A DNA stretch of 64,000 nucleotides from assembly GCF_000184345.1 (NCBI RefSeq), contig NC_017583.1:2170001-2234000 (forward strand), given 5' to 3'. The stretch comes from Spirochaeta thermophila DSM 6578. Lineage in GTDB: Bacteria > Spirochaetota > Spirochaetia > Winmispirales > Winmispiraceae. This document shows, one piece after another, positions 52,146-60,658 of the stretch. The translations under genes and the position numbers were made by a program. The stretch's first letter is position 1. The number at the start of each line of letters is the position of its first letter. The notes beneath the pieces are model-generated. The model made no database searches. It saw only the letters and a list, made by a program, of their open reading frames with translations, and had not been told where the DNA came from.

Positions 52146-53285
52146 GTGAAGATCCTTCTCGTGGACGACGAAGAGGTGTTCGTGCGGCTCGTGGAGACCA
52201 TGCTGGAGGGACAACCGGACACCCTCCTCTGGGCGCCCGATACGGAAGCGGCGCGTCGCATCCTCGCGGAAGAACACATCGACGTGGCACTCATCGACAT
52301 CGTCCTGGGCGAGGAGGACGGCCTGACCCTCCTCCCGGTCCTCAAGGAACACCACCCCCTCACCATCCCCGTGGTGGTGAGCGGTCATGCGAGCATGGAA
52401 TCGGCCATCCGCGCCCTTCAGCAGGGAGCCTACGACTACCTCCCCAAACCCATAAGCAGGCCGGAACTCCTCAACCTGCTCTCCCGGTGCAGGGAGAAGC
52501 TCTTCCTCCAGGAGGAACGCGAGCGCGCGACGAGAGTGCTCCTCCAGATGCAGAAACTCGAGGCCGTGGGTCGGGTGACGGCCACCATCGCCCACGATTT
52601 CAACAATGTCCTCACTGCGATCATAGGGAACACCGAGCTCCTCCTCGAGAGTCTCAGGGAGCACGGGGCTCGCCAGGACATCGAGGATGCCCAGGAGATC
52701 CTCGCAGCCGCACGACGGGGGAAGGACCTCACCCGGCACATCCTGGCTTTCTCAAGCCGGAGCATGGTGATAGAGGGCGCCACACTCGTGGATCAGGCCC
52801 TCGCCTCCCGGGAGGACATCTGGCGGCGGCTCCTTGCGCCCGAGGCGGAGCTCGTCCTCTCCCTCTCGGCGCCGGATGTGTCCGTGGGGATGAGCCCCTC
52901 GCACATTGAGCACATCGTCACCAACCTCCTGCTCAACGCCAAGGAGGCGGTGGCCGAGGCGGGCCGGGGGAAGGACCGGGTGATACTCTCCACCGCCGTG
53001 GTGGAGGGGGCTCTCCCCGAACATCTGACCCCCCTCCTTCCCGTGGGCACCCCGTACGTGAGGATAGGGGTGGAAGACCACGGCGTGGGGATGGACGAGG
53101 AGACCCTCGCACGTGCGCCGGAACCCTTCTTCACCACCAGGAAGGCGAGGCAGGCCTCGGGCACCGGGCTCTCGGTGGTCTTCCACCTGGTCAAGGGGGC
53201 CCGGGGCGTGGTGGACATCGCCTCGACGCCGGGGGAAGGCACCCGGGTCGATGTCTACCTGCCCGTGAAACACGAGGCCTCATGA
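52146..53285 (+). CDS. Receiver-first histidine kinase (REC-HisKA-HATPase)
   Basis: A protein of 379 aa starting at GTG. Residues 1-120 form a receiver domain (acidic pair D7-D8, phospho-accepting D51 in ALIDIVLGE, K101 in YLPKPIS). A short coiled linker leads to HisKA with H150 (TIAHDFNNVLTAIIGN, the NtrB-like HDFNN form) and HATPase_c to the end (NLLLNAKEAVAEAG; GTGLSVVFHLVKG). It is soluble. Receiver-first kinases relay a signal from another kinase; the upstream 5TMR kinase is the obvious partner. No response regulator with an output domain is nearby. trmL overlaps its stop (ATGA). Confidence 0.88.
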   Translation: MKILLVDDEEVFVRLVETMLEGQPDTLLWAPDTEAARRILAEEHIDVALIDIVLGEEDGLTLLPVLKEHHPLTIPVVVSGHASMESAIRALQQGAYDYLPKPISRPELLNLLSRCREKLFLQEERERATRVLLQMQKLEAVGRVTATIAHDFNNVLTAIIGNTELLLESLREHGARQDIEDAQEILAAARRGKDLTRHILAFSSRSMVIEGATLVDQALASREDIWRRLLAPEAELVLSLSAPDVSVGMSPSHIEHIVTNLLLNAKEAVAEAGRGKDRVILSTAVVEGALPEHLTPLLPVGTPYVRIGVEDHGVGMDEETLARAPEPFFTTRKARQASGTGLSVVFHLVKGARGVVDIASTPGEGTRVDVYLPVKHEAS

Positions 53286-53746
53286 GCATCCACGTGGTGC
53301 TCCACGAGCCCGAGATCCCCCAGAACACAGGGAACATCGCCCGTACCTGCGCGGCCACGGGGGCCGTCCTCCACCTCATAGAGCCGCTCGGCTTCTCGCT
53401 CGAAGACCGATACCTCCGTCGGGCAGGGCTCGACTACTGGCCCATGGTGGATCTGCGCCTCCATTCCTCGTGGGATGCCTTCCTGGAGGAGGAACGCCCT
53501 TCTTCGCTCTTCCTCCTCTCCACCAGGGGGACGAGGTCGTACCACACCTGCTCATTTCCGGACGAGACATACCTCGTTTTCGGCAAGGAGACCGCGGGTC
53601 TTCCTCCCCGCATCCTCGAGGCCTTTCCCGACCGGGTGGTCAGGATCCCCATGCGAGCCGGGGCGCGGTCATTGAATCTTTCGAACGCCGTTGCTATCCT
53701 TGTATACGAGGCTCTCAGGGTCCAGGGGTTTCCCGGCCTCGTATAG
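53282..53746 (+). CDS. trmL: tRNA (cytidine/uridine-34-2'-O)-methyltransferase, SPOUT family
   Basis: A protein of 154 aa, the length of TrmL/YibK. HVVLHEPEIPQNTGNIARTCAATGA is the N-terminal signature, LVFGKETAGLPPRIL the central motif and MRAGARSLNLSNAVAILVYEALR the SAM-binding trefoil knot. It methylates the ribose of the wobble nucleotide in some tRNA-Leu species. It is translationally coupled to the preceding kinase, probably for transcription only. Confidence 0.93.
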   Translation: MSIHVVLHEPEIPQNTGNIARTCAATGAVLHLIEPLGFSLEDRYLRRAGLDYWPMVDLRLHSSWDAFLEEERPSSLFLLSTRGTRSYHTCSFPDETYLVFGKETAGLPPRILEAFPDRVVRIPMRAGARSLNLSNAVAILVYEALRVQGFPGLV

Positions 53747-53775
53747 AGCGGCCTCATCTCACATGAGGAGGCACC

Positions 53776-54573
53776 ATGGAGATACGGACCGTGGGGTGTG
53801 TGGGTTTCGGCATGATGGGAGAGACACTCGTGAAGGGGATACGCAGGGCCTTCCCGGACGTGCAGTTCATGGTGGTGGAGAAGGTGAGGGAGCGGGTGCA
53901 GAGGGCATGCGAGGAGTACGGCGCGGAGGATACGACGGCGACCCCCGCGCGGGTCTTCACCGAGGCGGACCTCGTGATCCTGGCCGTAAAGCCCCAGGAC
54001 AGAGACGCCCTGAAGGGCATGGCGCCGCCCGAGACGCGGGCCGTGCTCTTCTCGATCATCGCAGGTACGCCCATACGTTTCTTCGAAGAAACCTTCGGGA
54101 CCCGGGAGATCGTGCGGGTCATGCCCAACATCGCGGCCATGGTCCGGAAGGCCCCCATGGGGATGAGTTTCCACCCCCTCGCATCCGAGGAAACCCGCAC
54201 ACGGGCCCTCGCCGTGGCGCGTGCGGTGGGCACGCCGTTCGAGATACCGGAACGCCTCATGCCGGCCTTCACCGGACTCTCGGGATCGGGAATCGCCTAC
54301 GTGCTCTCGTTCCTCCACGGCATGGCCCTGGCCGGGACCATGGCGGGTATACCGTACACCGAGTCGCTCCGGATCGTGGAGGCCCTGGTGGAAGGCACGG
54401 TGGCCCTGCGGAGGGAGACGGATCGCCACCCCGAGGAGATGCTCACCTGGGTGACCTCGCCCGCAGGGACCACCATCCAGGGCGTGCACGCACTCGAGGG
54501 AGGGGCGTTCAAGGCCCTTCTCATGGATGCGGTGAAGCGGGCGGCCGATCGGGCCCAGGAGTTCGAGGGCTAG
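53776..54573 (+). CDS. proC: Pyrroline-5-carboxylate reductase
   Basis: A protein of 265 aa. GCVGFGMMGETLVKGI is the NAD(P)-binding loop (one residue variant of GxGxMG), VILAVKPQDRDAL the second nucleotide-binding strand, RVMPNIAAMVRKAPMG the PN motif, and LTGLSGSGIAYV with VTSPAGTTIQGVHALE the C-terminal substrate region (here FTGLSGSGIAYV). It makes proline from P5C. It has a GAGGAGG site 29 bases after trmL, in a run of plus-strand genes. Confidence 0.94.
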   Translation: MEIRTVGCVGFGMMGETLVKGIRRAFPDVQFMVVEKVRERVQRACEEYGAEDTTATPARVFTEADLVILAVKPQDRDALKGMAPPETRAVLFSIIAGTPIRFFEETFGTREIVRVMPNIAAMVRKAPMGMSFHPLASEETRTRALAVARAVGTPFEIPERLMPAFTGLSGSGIAYVLSFLHGMALAGTMAGIPYTESLRIVEALVEGTVALRRETDRHPEEMLTWVTSPAGTTIQGVHALEGGAFKALLMDAVKRAADRAQEFEG

Positions 54574-54633
54574 ACTGCTTCGTGCTCTTCGCCACGCTGC
54601 ACGAACGTCATCTCACAGGGAAAGGAGCGGATG

Positions 54634-55911
54634 ATGCTTGATCTCAGGTTCGTGAAGGAACACGTGGACCTGGTGAAGGAGAACGTGAGGAACAGGTTCA
54701 TGGAGGTGGATGTGGAGGGGGTGGTGGCCCTCTACGACAGGCGCAACGACCTCAAGGCACGGGTGGACGAACTCCGGGCGCGGCGCAACGAGCACGCCCG
54801 CCTCATGAAGAGCGCCTCGCCCGAGGAGCGGCCTGCCCTGGTGGAGGAGGGACGGCGTCTCAAGGAGGAGATCGCCCGGCTAGAGGGCGAGCTCGCCGCG
54901 GTGGAGGAAGAACTCCGCCGTGAGGCGCTCCGCATACCCAACCTGAGCCACCCCGAGGCCCCGGTGGGCAAGGAGGAGAAAGACAACCTGGAGATCAGGC
55001 GCTGGGGAGAGGTCCCCTCGTTCGACTTCGAACCGAGGGATCACCTCGAGCTCGGACGCCTGCTCGACATCGTGGACTTCGATCGGGCCGCAAAGGTGAG
55101 CGGGGCGAAGTTCTACTACCTCAAGAACGAGGGTACCCTCCTGGAGCTGGCCCTGATACGCTACGCGCTCGACGTGCTCAGGGAGAAGGGGTTCGACCTC
55201 TTCACCACACCCGACCTCGCGAGGGAATCCATCGTGGAGGGGATAGGGTTCCAGCCCCGGGGAGCCGAGAGCAACATCTACACCGTGGAGGAGACCGACC
55301 TCTGCCTGGTGGGGACCGCGGAGATCACCCTGGGGGGAATGTACGCGGACGAGATCATCCCGGGGCAGGCCCTCCCCTTGAGGTTCGCGGGGCTCTCCCA
55401 CTGCTTCAGAAAGGAGGCGGGGGCCGCCGGACAGTATTCGAAGGGACTCTACCGGGTGCACCAGTTCACCAAGGTGGAGATGTTCGTCTACTGCCGACCC
55501 GAGGAGTCCGAGGGGATGCACCGGGAACTCCTCGCGATCGAGGAGGAGATCCACGCGGGCCTGGGGATACCCTACCGGGTGGTGGACACGTGCACCGGAG
55601 ACCTCGGTGCGCCAGCCTACCGCAAGTTCGACCTCGAGGCCTGGATGCCGGGCCGGGAGGGATGGGGTGAGATCACGAGCACGTCCAACTGCACCGACTA
55701 CCAGGCCCGCAGGCTCGGGGTGCGGTTCAAGGAGGCCGAGGGCGGGAAGCCCAGGTTCGTACACATGCTCAACGGAACGGCGCTCGCCGTCCCCAGGGTG
55801 ATCATCGCGATCCTGGAGAACTTCCAGGAACGGGACGGGTCGGTGCGTATCCCGGAGGCCCTCGTGCCTTATACCGGTTTCGACGTGATACGTCCGAAGG
55901 CAGGGAGCTGA
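54634..55911 (+). CDS. serS: Seryl-tRNA synthetase
   Basis: A protein of 425 aa. The N-terminal coiled-coil arm (about 30-105) that holds tRNA-Ser is followed by the class II core with motif 2 (LSHCFRKEAGAAG) and motif 3 (NGTALAVPRVIIAILENFQ). TAEITLGGMYADEII, with Gly-Gly where most enzymes have TAE-V-P/T, is the serine site. ATG 54634 is better spaced from AAAGGAG than the adjacent ATG 54631. Confidence 0.96.
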   Translation: MLDLRFVKEHVDLVKENVRNRFMEVDVEGVVALYDRRNDLKARVDELRARRNEHARLMKSASPEERPALVEEGRRLKEEIARLEGELAAVEEELRREALRIPNLSHPEAPVGKEEKDNLEIRRWGEVPSFDFEPRDHLELGRLLDIVDFDRAAKVSGAKFYYLKNEGTLLELALIRYALDVLREKGFDLFTTPDLARESIVEGIGFQPRGAESNIYTVEETDLCLVGTAEITLGGMYADEIIPGQALPLRFAGLSHCFRKEAGAAGQYSKGLYRVHQFTKVEMFVYCRPEESEGMHRELLAIEEEIHAGLGIPYRVVDTCTGDLGAPAYRKFDLEAWMPGREGWGEITSTSNCTDYQARRLGVRFKEAEGGKPRFVHMLNGTALAVPRVIIAILENFQERDGSVRIPEALVPYTGFDVIRPKAGS

Positions 55912-55935
55912 GGCGGCCCCGGGGGAGAGGAGGAC

Positions 55936-57081
55936 ATGGACGAGCGACAGGACGGGACGATCATCGTGGCCGAGGTGGGCACGGGTCACCACGGGGAGAA
56001 GGAGAGGGCCGAAGAGCTCATCGAGGCGGCACGGGAGGCGGGCGCCGACTGGGTGAAGACGCAGGTGGTGTGGGCGGAGGAGATCCTTCACCCGCGATGT
56101 GGGGTGGTACCCTTGCCCGGCGGTCCCGTGTCGCTCTACGAGCGGTTCCGGAGCCTCGAGGTGCCGGAGGAGTTCTACGAGTGGTTCGCCGCCCGGGCGC
56201 TCGAGGCAGGGATGCGGCCGCTCTTCTCGGTGTTCGGGATGCGGAGCGCGGCCCTCATGGGGAGGCTTCTCGCCGTCTTCGGCGGGGAGATCCCTGCGGT
56301 GAAGATCGCCTCGCCCGAGCTCGTGTACGTGCAGCTTCTTGATGCGGTCCGGCGTCTGGGGATGCCGGTGGTCCTCTCGTCCGGGGTGTCCCTGTTGGGC
56401 GACATCGAGACGTCGATCGGGGTGCTGCGCGGGGAGGGCTGGATGGTGCCGGGGTGGGGGCGTGTGGAGGGGGATGGGAAGGGGGTACCGGTCACCTTGC
56501 TCCACTGCGTGACGGCGTATCCCGCACCCGAGGAGGACTACAACCTGCGGGTCCTGCCCCTGCTCGCAGGGCTCTTCGGCGTGCCGGTGGGGGTCTCGGA
56601 CCACAGCAGGGATCCGGAACTGATACCGGCGACGGCGGTGGCGTTGGGTGCGCGGATGATCGAGAAGCACCTGTGCCTCTCCCACGAGGGGGGGGGGCTC
56701 GATGATCCGGTGGCGCTCGAGCCCGATGAGTTCGCACGGATGGTTGGGGCGGTGCGGGCGGTGGAGGGAGCGGGGGAGGAGGGGCTCAGGGTGGTGCGCG
56801 AGGCGTACGGGGCGCGCGTGGAGGGGGTGCTGGGGAGCGGAGAGAAGCGGCTCGCGCCGGCGGAGCGAGGCAACTACGGCAGGTCGAACCGGTCGATCCA
56901 CGTGCGCCGCACCGTGAAGGCAGGGAGCGTGCTGCGAGAGGAGGACCTCGTGGTGGTACGGACCGAGAAGATGTTGCGGCCCGGTCTGCCGCCGGTGTTC
57001 CTGCCGGTGGTGGTGGGCAGACGTGTGGCGCGTGAGGTGGAGGAGGGGGAGGGGCTGCGGTGGGAGGATCTCCTCCCCTGA
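55936..57081 (+). CDS. NeuB/SpsE-family sialic acid (nonulosonate) synthase-like protein
   Basis: A protein of 381 aa. The NeuB barrel occupies about 8-300: VAEVGTGHHG (family EIGxNHxG), DWVKTQVVWAEE, PVVLSSGVSLLGDIE, LHCVTAYPAPEEDYNLR and GVSDHSRDP. A C-terminal SAF antifreeze-like domain runs from about 305 to 381 (NRSIHVRRTVKAGSVLREEDL). The family condenses PEP with N-acetylmannosamine or a modified hexose to give sialic, legionaminic or pseudaminic acid for surface or flagellin glycans. No other sugar gene is near, which is unusual. The coding strand is strongly G-biased at third positions. Its start has GAGGAGG 25 bases after serS. Confidence 0.85.
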   Translation: MDERQDGTIIVAEVGTGHHGEKERAEELIEAAREAGADWVKTQVVWAEEILHPRCGVVPLPGGPVSLYERFRSLEVPEEFYEWFAARALEAGMRPLFSVFGMRSAALMGRLLAVFGGEIPAVKIASPELVYVQLLDAVRRLGMPVVLSSGVSLLGDIETSIGVLRGEGWMVPGWGRVEGDGKGVPVTLLHCVTAYPAPEEDYNLRVLPLLAGLFGVPVGVSDHSRDPELIPATAVALGARMIEKHLCLSHEGGGLDDPVALEPDEFARMVGAVRAVEGAGEEGLRVVREAYGARVEGVLGSGEKRLAPAERGNYGRSNRSIHVRRTVKAGSVLREEDLVVVRTEKMLRPGLPPVFLPVVVGRRVAREVEEGEGLRWEDLLP

Positions 57082-57119
57082 TACGGCCATCGAGGCTTCC
57101 GTTCTTTCCTTTTCCACGT

Positions 57120-57125
57120 TATAGT
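57120..57125 (+). promoter_or_regulatory. Possible -10 of the third kinase gene
   Basis: TATAGT, with a poor -35 (TTCCGT, 17 bp). The ATG at 57147 has AAAGGAGG at 57132-57139. Confidence 0.4.
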
Positions 57126-57146
57126 AGGGATAAAGGAGGCCTCTCC

Positions 57147-59231
57147 ATGCGGTCCCGAATACTGCCTCTCATCTTTCTCGTGCCCTTCTGTGTAGGGATA
57201 TCCTCCCTCCAGGCCGAACCGAACATCCTCTTCATCCATTCCTACGATCCGAGCTACCAGTGGACCATGGATATCGACCGGGGAGTGAGGGAAGAGATCT
57301 CCTCCCGACATCCCGAGGTCACCATCTACACCGAGTTCTACGACTCCAAACATTTCGCACCGGAGGATCTCGAGCAACCTTTTCTCTCCTACCTCCTCTC
57401 CAAGTATGTAGGGATCGAGTTTTCAGCGGTCCTCGCCTCCGACGACAACGCCCTCAGGTTCGTGCTCTCCCACAGGGCCGAGCTCTTCCCCTATCGACCC
57501 GACATCCCCGTACTCTTCTGCGGGATCAACGACGTGGAGTCCTACGATCTCGCCTCACATCCCAATGTGGCCGGCGTGGCCGAACGCATAGACATCCGTG
57601 GTACCCTCGACCTCATGCTCCGCCTCCATCCCGACCTCTCGCTGGTAGCGGTCATCGTCGACGATACCATCACGGGAAGGATCAACAAGGAACTCTTTCT
57701 CCAGGCTATCCCTCCCTACGAGAACAGGCTCTCCTTCCTCATCATGGAGAACCGTACCATGGACGAACTCCTCGATGACGTGAGAGACCTCCCCGAACAC
57801 AGTGCGCTCCTCTACCTCACCTTCGTCCGCGACCGCGAGGGGACCCCCTTCACCCCGCTCCAGAGCCTCTCGCTCATCTCGGACGTCTCCTCACGACCCG
57901 TCTACACCTGCTGGGACTTCTTCATGGTGGGGGACAAGGTGGTGGGCGGCATGGTGCAACGTGGAGCGCTCCAGGGCAGGGAACTCGCCCTCCTCCTCTC
58001 CCGGCTCCTCGAGGGAGAGGATCCCGCCTCCCTGGGTGTGGTGGAGAGGCCGCTCGTGGCGCCCCTCTTCCGATTCGAGGCCCTGCAGATCTTCGGAATC
58101 CCACTCGCCCTCCTGCCTCAGGATGCAGAGGTCGAGGGGCTCCCGGAATCCGTACAGTACCGGTTCCCGGGATTCTTCTGGAGCGCCATCCTCCTTGGAG
58201 TGATCCTCCTCTCCCTCCTCGGCCTCATCCTCTTCCTCTTCATACGCCAACGCAGGACCGAACGTCTCTTCCGCTCCCTCTTCCAGTGCCTTCCCGACGG
58301 CGCCCTTCTCTACGATACACGCGGCAACATACTGATCCACAACAGGGCCGCCGAGCAAATCTTCGAGCGATCCGAGCTCGACATCAAGAAACACGGCCTC
58401 GCAGGTCTCCTCGGCCTCTCCCGGAGTGAGGTCGCAGCGCTTCTCTCCCGCCAACGAGAGGAGACCCTCTACACGATGCAGAGAGAGATCACCGGGAAGG
58501 ACGGGCCGAAATTCGTGGAAATCGTCTCGCTTCCCGTGGCGTTCCACGGAACCCCGGCGGTGCTCGCCATCGTACGCGACATGACCGACTGGCGTAATAC
58601 GCACCAGCAACTCGAACGTTCGATCAGAGAGAAGGAGATCCTCCTCAAGGAGGTGCACCACAGGGTGAAGAACAACCTCCAGATCATGCGGAGCCTGATC
58701 CAGCTTCAGAAGACCAAGGATCTCCCGATCGAAGCCGTCCGTGAGCTCTCCCAGACCCAGAGCAGGCTCTCTGCACTCGCAGCACTCCACGAACTCCTCC
58801 ACAGGGCCGACGGGTCCGAGCGCATCCGGGTGGATATCTACCTCTCCACCATCGCCTCGCAAATCGCCTCTTCGCTTCTCGAAGGGCAGATCCCCATCGA
58901 ATGGAAGATCTCGGCCGCGGGCATGGAACTCCCGCCCGACACCGTCATCCCCCTGGGGCTCATCCTCAACGAGCTCATCACCAACAGCATCAAGTACGCC
59001 GCTCCGGCGGGAGCACCTCTCGAGATAGAGATCCTCCTCTCCGGGGAGGAAGGCGGCTATACCCTCGTCTACACCGATCCTGGCCCGAACTTCGACTTCG
59101 AGAGGCTCCTGGCGGAGAAGAACTCACTCGGCTTTCAATTGGTAAGAGAACTCGCCAGACAGCTCCGTGGAGACATCGCCTATCGCCACGAGGATGGGAA
59201 GAATGTCTTCACCCTCACGTTCAGGGGCTAG
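57147..59231 (+). CDS. Histidine kinase with ABC-binding-protein-like sensor (HisKA_2 type)
   Basis: A protein of 694 aa. A signal sequence (1-22) is followed by a periplasmic ABC_sub_bind-like sensor (about 25-340: NILFIHSYDPSYQWTMDI; VLFCGINDVESYDL; TCWDFFMVGDKVVGGMV). Then come a helix (about 350-375), a PAS domain (about 385-490), HisKA_2 with the phospho-accepting histidine in EVHHRVKNNLQIM (about 510) and HATPase_c (about 600-690, LILNELITNSIKYAAP). It has the wording of the HWE/PdtaS-like stress kinases. The start is fixed by AAAGGAGG. Its last four bases overlap the convergent HAD gene. Confidence 0.88.
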   Translation: MRSRILPLIFLVPFCVGISSLQAEPNILFIHSYDPSYQWTMDIDRGVREEISSRHPEVTIYTEFYDSKHFAPEDLEQPFLSYLLSKYVGIEFSAVLASDDNALRFVLSHRAELFPYRPDIPVLFCGINDVESYDLASHPNVAGVAERIDIRGTLDLMLRLHPDLSLVAVIVDDTITGRINKELFLQAIPPYENRLSFLIMENRTMDELLDDVRDLPEHSALLYLTFVRDREGTPFTPLQSLSLISDVSSRPVYTCWDFFMVGDKVVGGMVQRGALQGRELALLLSRLLEGEDPASLGVVERPLVAPLFRFEALQIFGIPLALLPQDAEVEGLPESVQYRFPGFFWSAILLGVILLSLLGLILFLFIRQRRTERLFRSLFQCLPDGALLYDTRGNILIHNRAAEQIFERSELDIKKHGLAGLLGLSRSEVAALLSRQREETLYTMQREITGKDGPKFVEIVSLPVAFHGTPAVLAIVRDMTDWRNTHQQLERSIREKEILLKEVHHRVKNNLQIMRSLIQLQKTKDLPIEAVRELSQTQSRLSALAALHELLHRADGSERIRVDIYLSTIASQIASSLLEGQIPIEWKISAAGMELPPDTVIPLGLILNELITNSIKYAAPAGAPLEIEILLSGEEGGYTLVYTDPGPNFDFERLLAEKNSLGFQLVRELARQLRGDIAYRHEDGKNVFTLTFRG

Positions 59232-60043
59232 AGACATTCGGGGAAACACCGCTCGAAGACCTCCCTCAGTGCACCTCCTCCTCCCGGGGCTCCGGTGACG
59301 ACGGAGGCGACCTCCTTCACCTCCCTCCTCGCGTTCGCCACCGCCACCCCGGTCCCCGCCCATCGTACCATCTCCACATCGTTGCCGCTGTCCCCCATCG
59401 CCACCACCCGTTCACGGGGCACCCCGTACCGCTCGGCCACCCATGCGAGCGCCATCCCTTTGTCCACCTCGGGATGTACCACCTCGAGGTACTGGGGCTT
59501 GGAGAAGAAAAGGGAGAGCCTGTCGCCGAAGAGCCTGTGGGCCTCGGGGTAGTGTTCCTCGAGACGGACGGGATCATCGTGGAGGAGCACCTTCGGAGGA
59601 TCGAACGAAAGGAACCTGGAGAGCGGACCCACCACGCGGTAAGGGATACCCACGTTCCGTGCGTAGCGTTCGGCCCGATCATCCTCTGAGGGGACGTAGA
59701 AATACTTCTCGTCATAGGTCTGCGCGAAGAGGTCGTGACGTTCCGCCCATTCCAGGAACCCGCAGGCATAGGCGCGGGGGACGCTTCGGGAGAAGAGGAC
59801 TGCTCCCGTACCCGAGAGGCCCACAAGGGCGCCGTTGAAGGCGATGAAGGGAAAGGAGGCCTCCGGCCAGAACTCCTCGACCACCCGCCTCACCGAGGCG
59901 AACGGCCGGCCCGAGGCTACCACGGGGAGGATACCGCACCGCACGGCCCGCCGGAGGAGATGGAGATCCTCTTCGGGCAGTACGCCGTCCCCCGAAAGGA
60001 GGGTATCGTCGAGATCACAGGCGAGAAGGGATTTCCAGCGCAC
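59228..60043 (-). CDS. HAD-superfamily phosphatase, Cof type
   Basis: A protein of 271 aa from a GTG start one base after the nitroreductase stop (TGAGGTG). ACDLDDTLLSGDG holds the nucleophile D10 and acid D12. VASGRPFASVRRV is motif II, KGMALAWVAERYGVPRERVVAMGDSGNDVEM motif III and IV, and a Cof-type cap lies between. It dephosphorylates sugar phosphates or similar metabolites. The long open frame back to 60220 is an overlap with the nitroreductase gene and not coding. Confidence 0.9.
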   Translation of the reverse strand: MRWKSLLACDLDDTLLSGDGVLPEEDLHLLRRAVRCGILPVVASGRPFASVRRVVEEFWPEASFPFIAFNGALVGLSGTGAVLFSRSVPRAYACGFLEWAERHDLFAQTYDEKYFYVPSEDDRAERYARNVGIPYRVVGPLSRFLSFDPPKVLLHDDPVRLEEHYPEAHRLFGDRLSLFFSKPQYLEVVHPEVDKGMALAWVAERYGVPRERVVAMGDSGNDVEMVRWAGTGVAVANARREVKEVASVVTGAPGGGGALREVFERCFPECL

Positions 60044-60044
60044 C

Positions 60045-60572
60045 TCACCACCTGTCCCAGTGAACGTACTCTTCCCTGTAACGGGTCCGAGGTTCCTTCT
60101 CCTCCGCAGGATACCCCAAGGCGATGCAGGCCACAGGGACGATGTGGCCCGGGAGGGAGAACACTTCCCGCAGGTAGTCCATCCGCTCCTTCCTGGGATA
60201 CACCCCCAACCAGCAGGCACCGAGCCCCAGACCCGAGGCTGCGAGCAGGACGTTCTCTATAGCCGCGGCGCAGTCCAGCACCAAATATCCCTCCATCCCG
60301 GCATGGGCTGCCTGCAGATCCCCGCATACCGCGATCCCGAGCGGGGCCTCGGCCAAGAAGCTCCCATTGGGAAGCCCCTCGGAGACCCGCGTCCTCACCT
60401 CCTCGTCCCGCATCACGATGAAGCGCCAGGGATCCTTCGCAACGGCCGAAGGGGCCGCCATGGCGGCCTTGAGGAGGAGCCGTATGGTCTCCAGCGGCAC
60501 CTCGTCGGGGCGGTACCTCCGCACGCTCCTTCGGGAGAGTATCCAGTGGATCACATCATCTTTGGGTTCCAT
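60045..60572 (-). CDS. Nitroreductase-family FMN oxidoreductase
   Basis: A protein of 175 aa. ILSRRSVRRYRPDEVP is the FMN-phosphate motif, AAMAAPSAVAKDPWRFIVM the FMN/substrate loop, and LAASGLGLGACWLGVYP the GLGxCW helix region. It reduces flavin-accessible substrates with NAD(P)H; the physiological substrate cannot be told. It is monocistronic with the HAD gene downstream, from a leaderless-type promoter. Confidence 0.92.
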   Translation of the reverse strand: MEPKDDVIHWILSRRSVRRYRPDEVPLETIRLLLKAAMAAPSAVAKDPWRFIVMRDEEVRTRVSEGLPNGSFLAEAPLGIAVCGDLQAAHAGMEGYLVLDCAAAIENVLLAASGLGLGACWLGVYPRKERMDYLREVFSLPGHIVPVACIALGYPAEEKEPRTRYREEYVHWDRW

Positions 60573-60578
60573 ACCTTC

Positions 60579-60607
60579 ATACTAGCAGCTTCGGCACGAC
60601 GTGTCAG
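60579..60607 (-). promoter_or_regulatory. Nitroreductase promoter (leaderless type)
   Basis: On the minus strand CTGACA (60602-60607), 17-bp spacer, TAGTAT (60579-60584), then six bases and the ATG at 60572. Confidence 0.8.
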
Positions 60608-60612
60608 TACTC

Positions 60613-60641
60613 TTGCGCACGTTCACATCGACAGGTAGTAT
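60613..60641 (+). promoter_or_regulatory. Metallophosphoesterase promoter
   Basis: TTGCGC (60613-60618), 17-bp spacer, TAGTAT (60636-60641). The leader is about 10 bases with GGAGGAAGG before the ATG at 60659. Its -35 box lies five bases from that of the divergent nitroreductase promoter. Confidence 0.7.
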
Positions 60642-60658
60642 CGTGCACGGGAGGAAGG

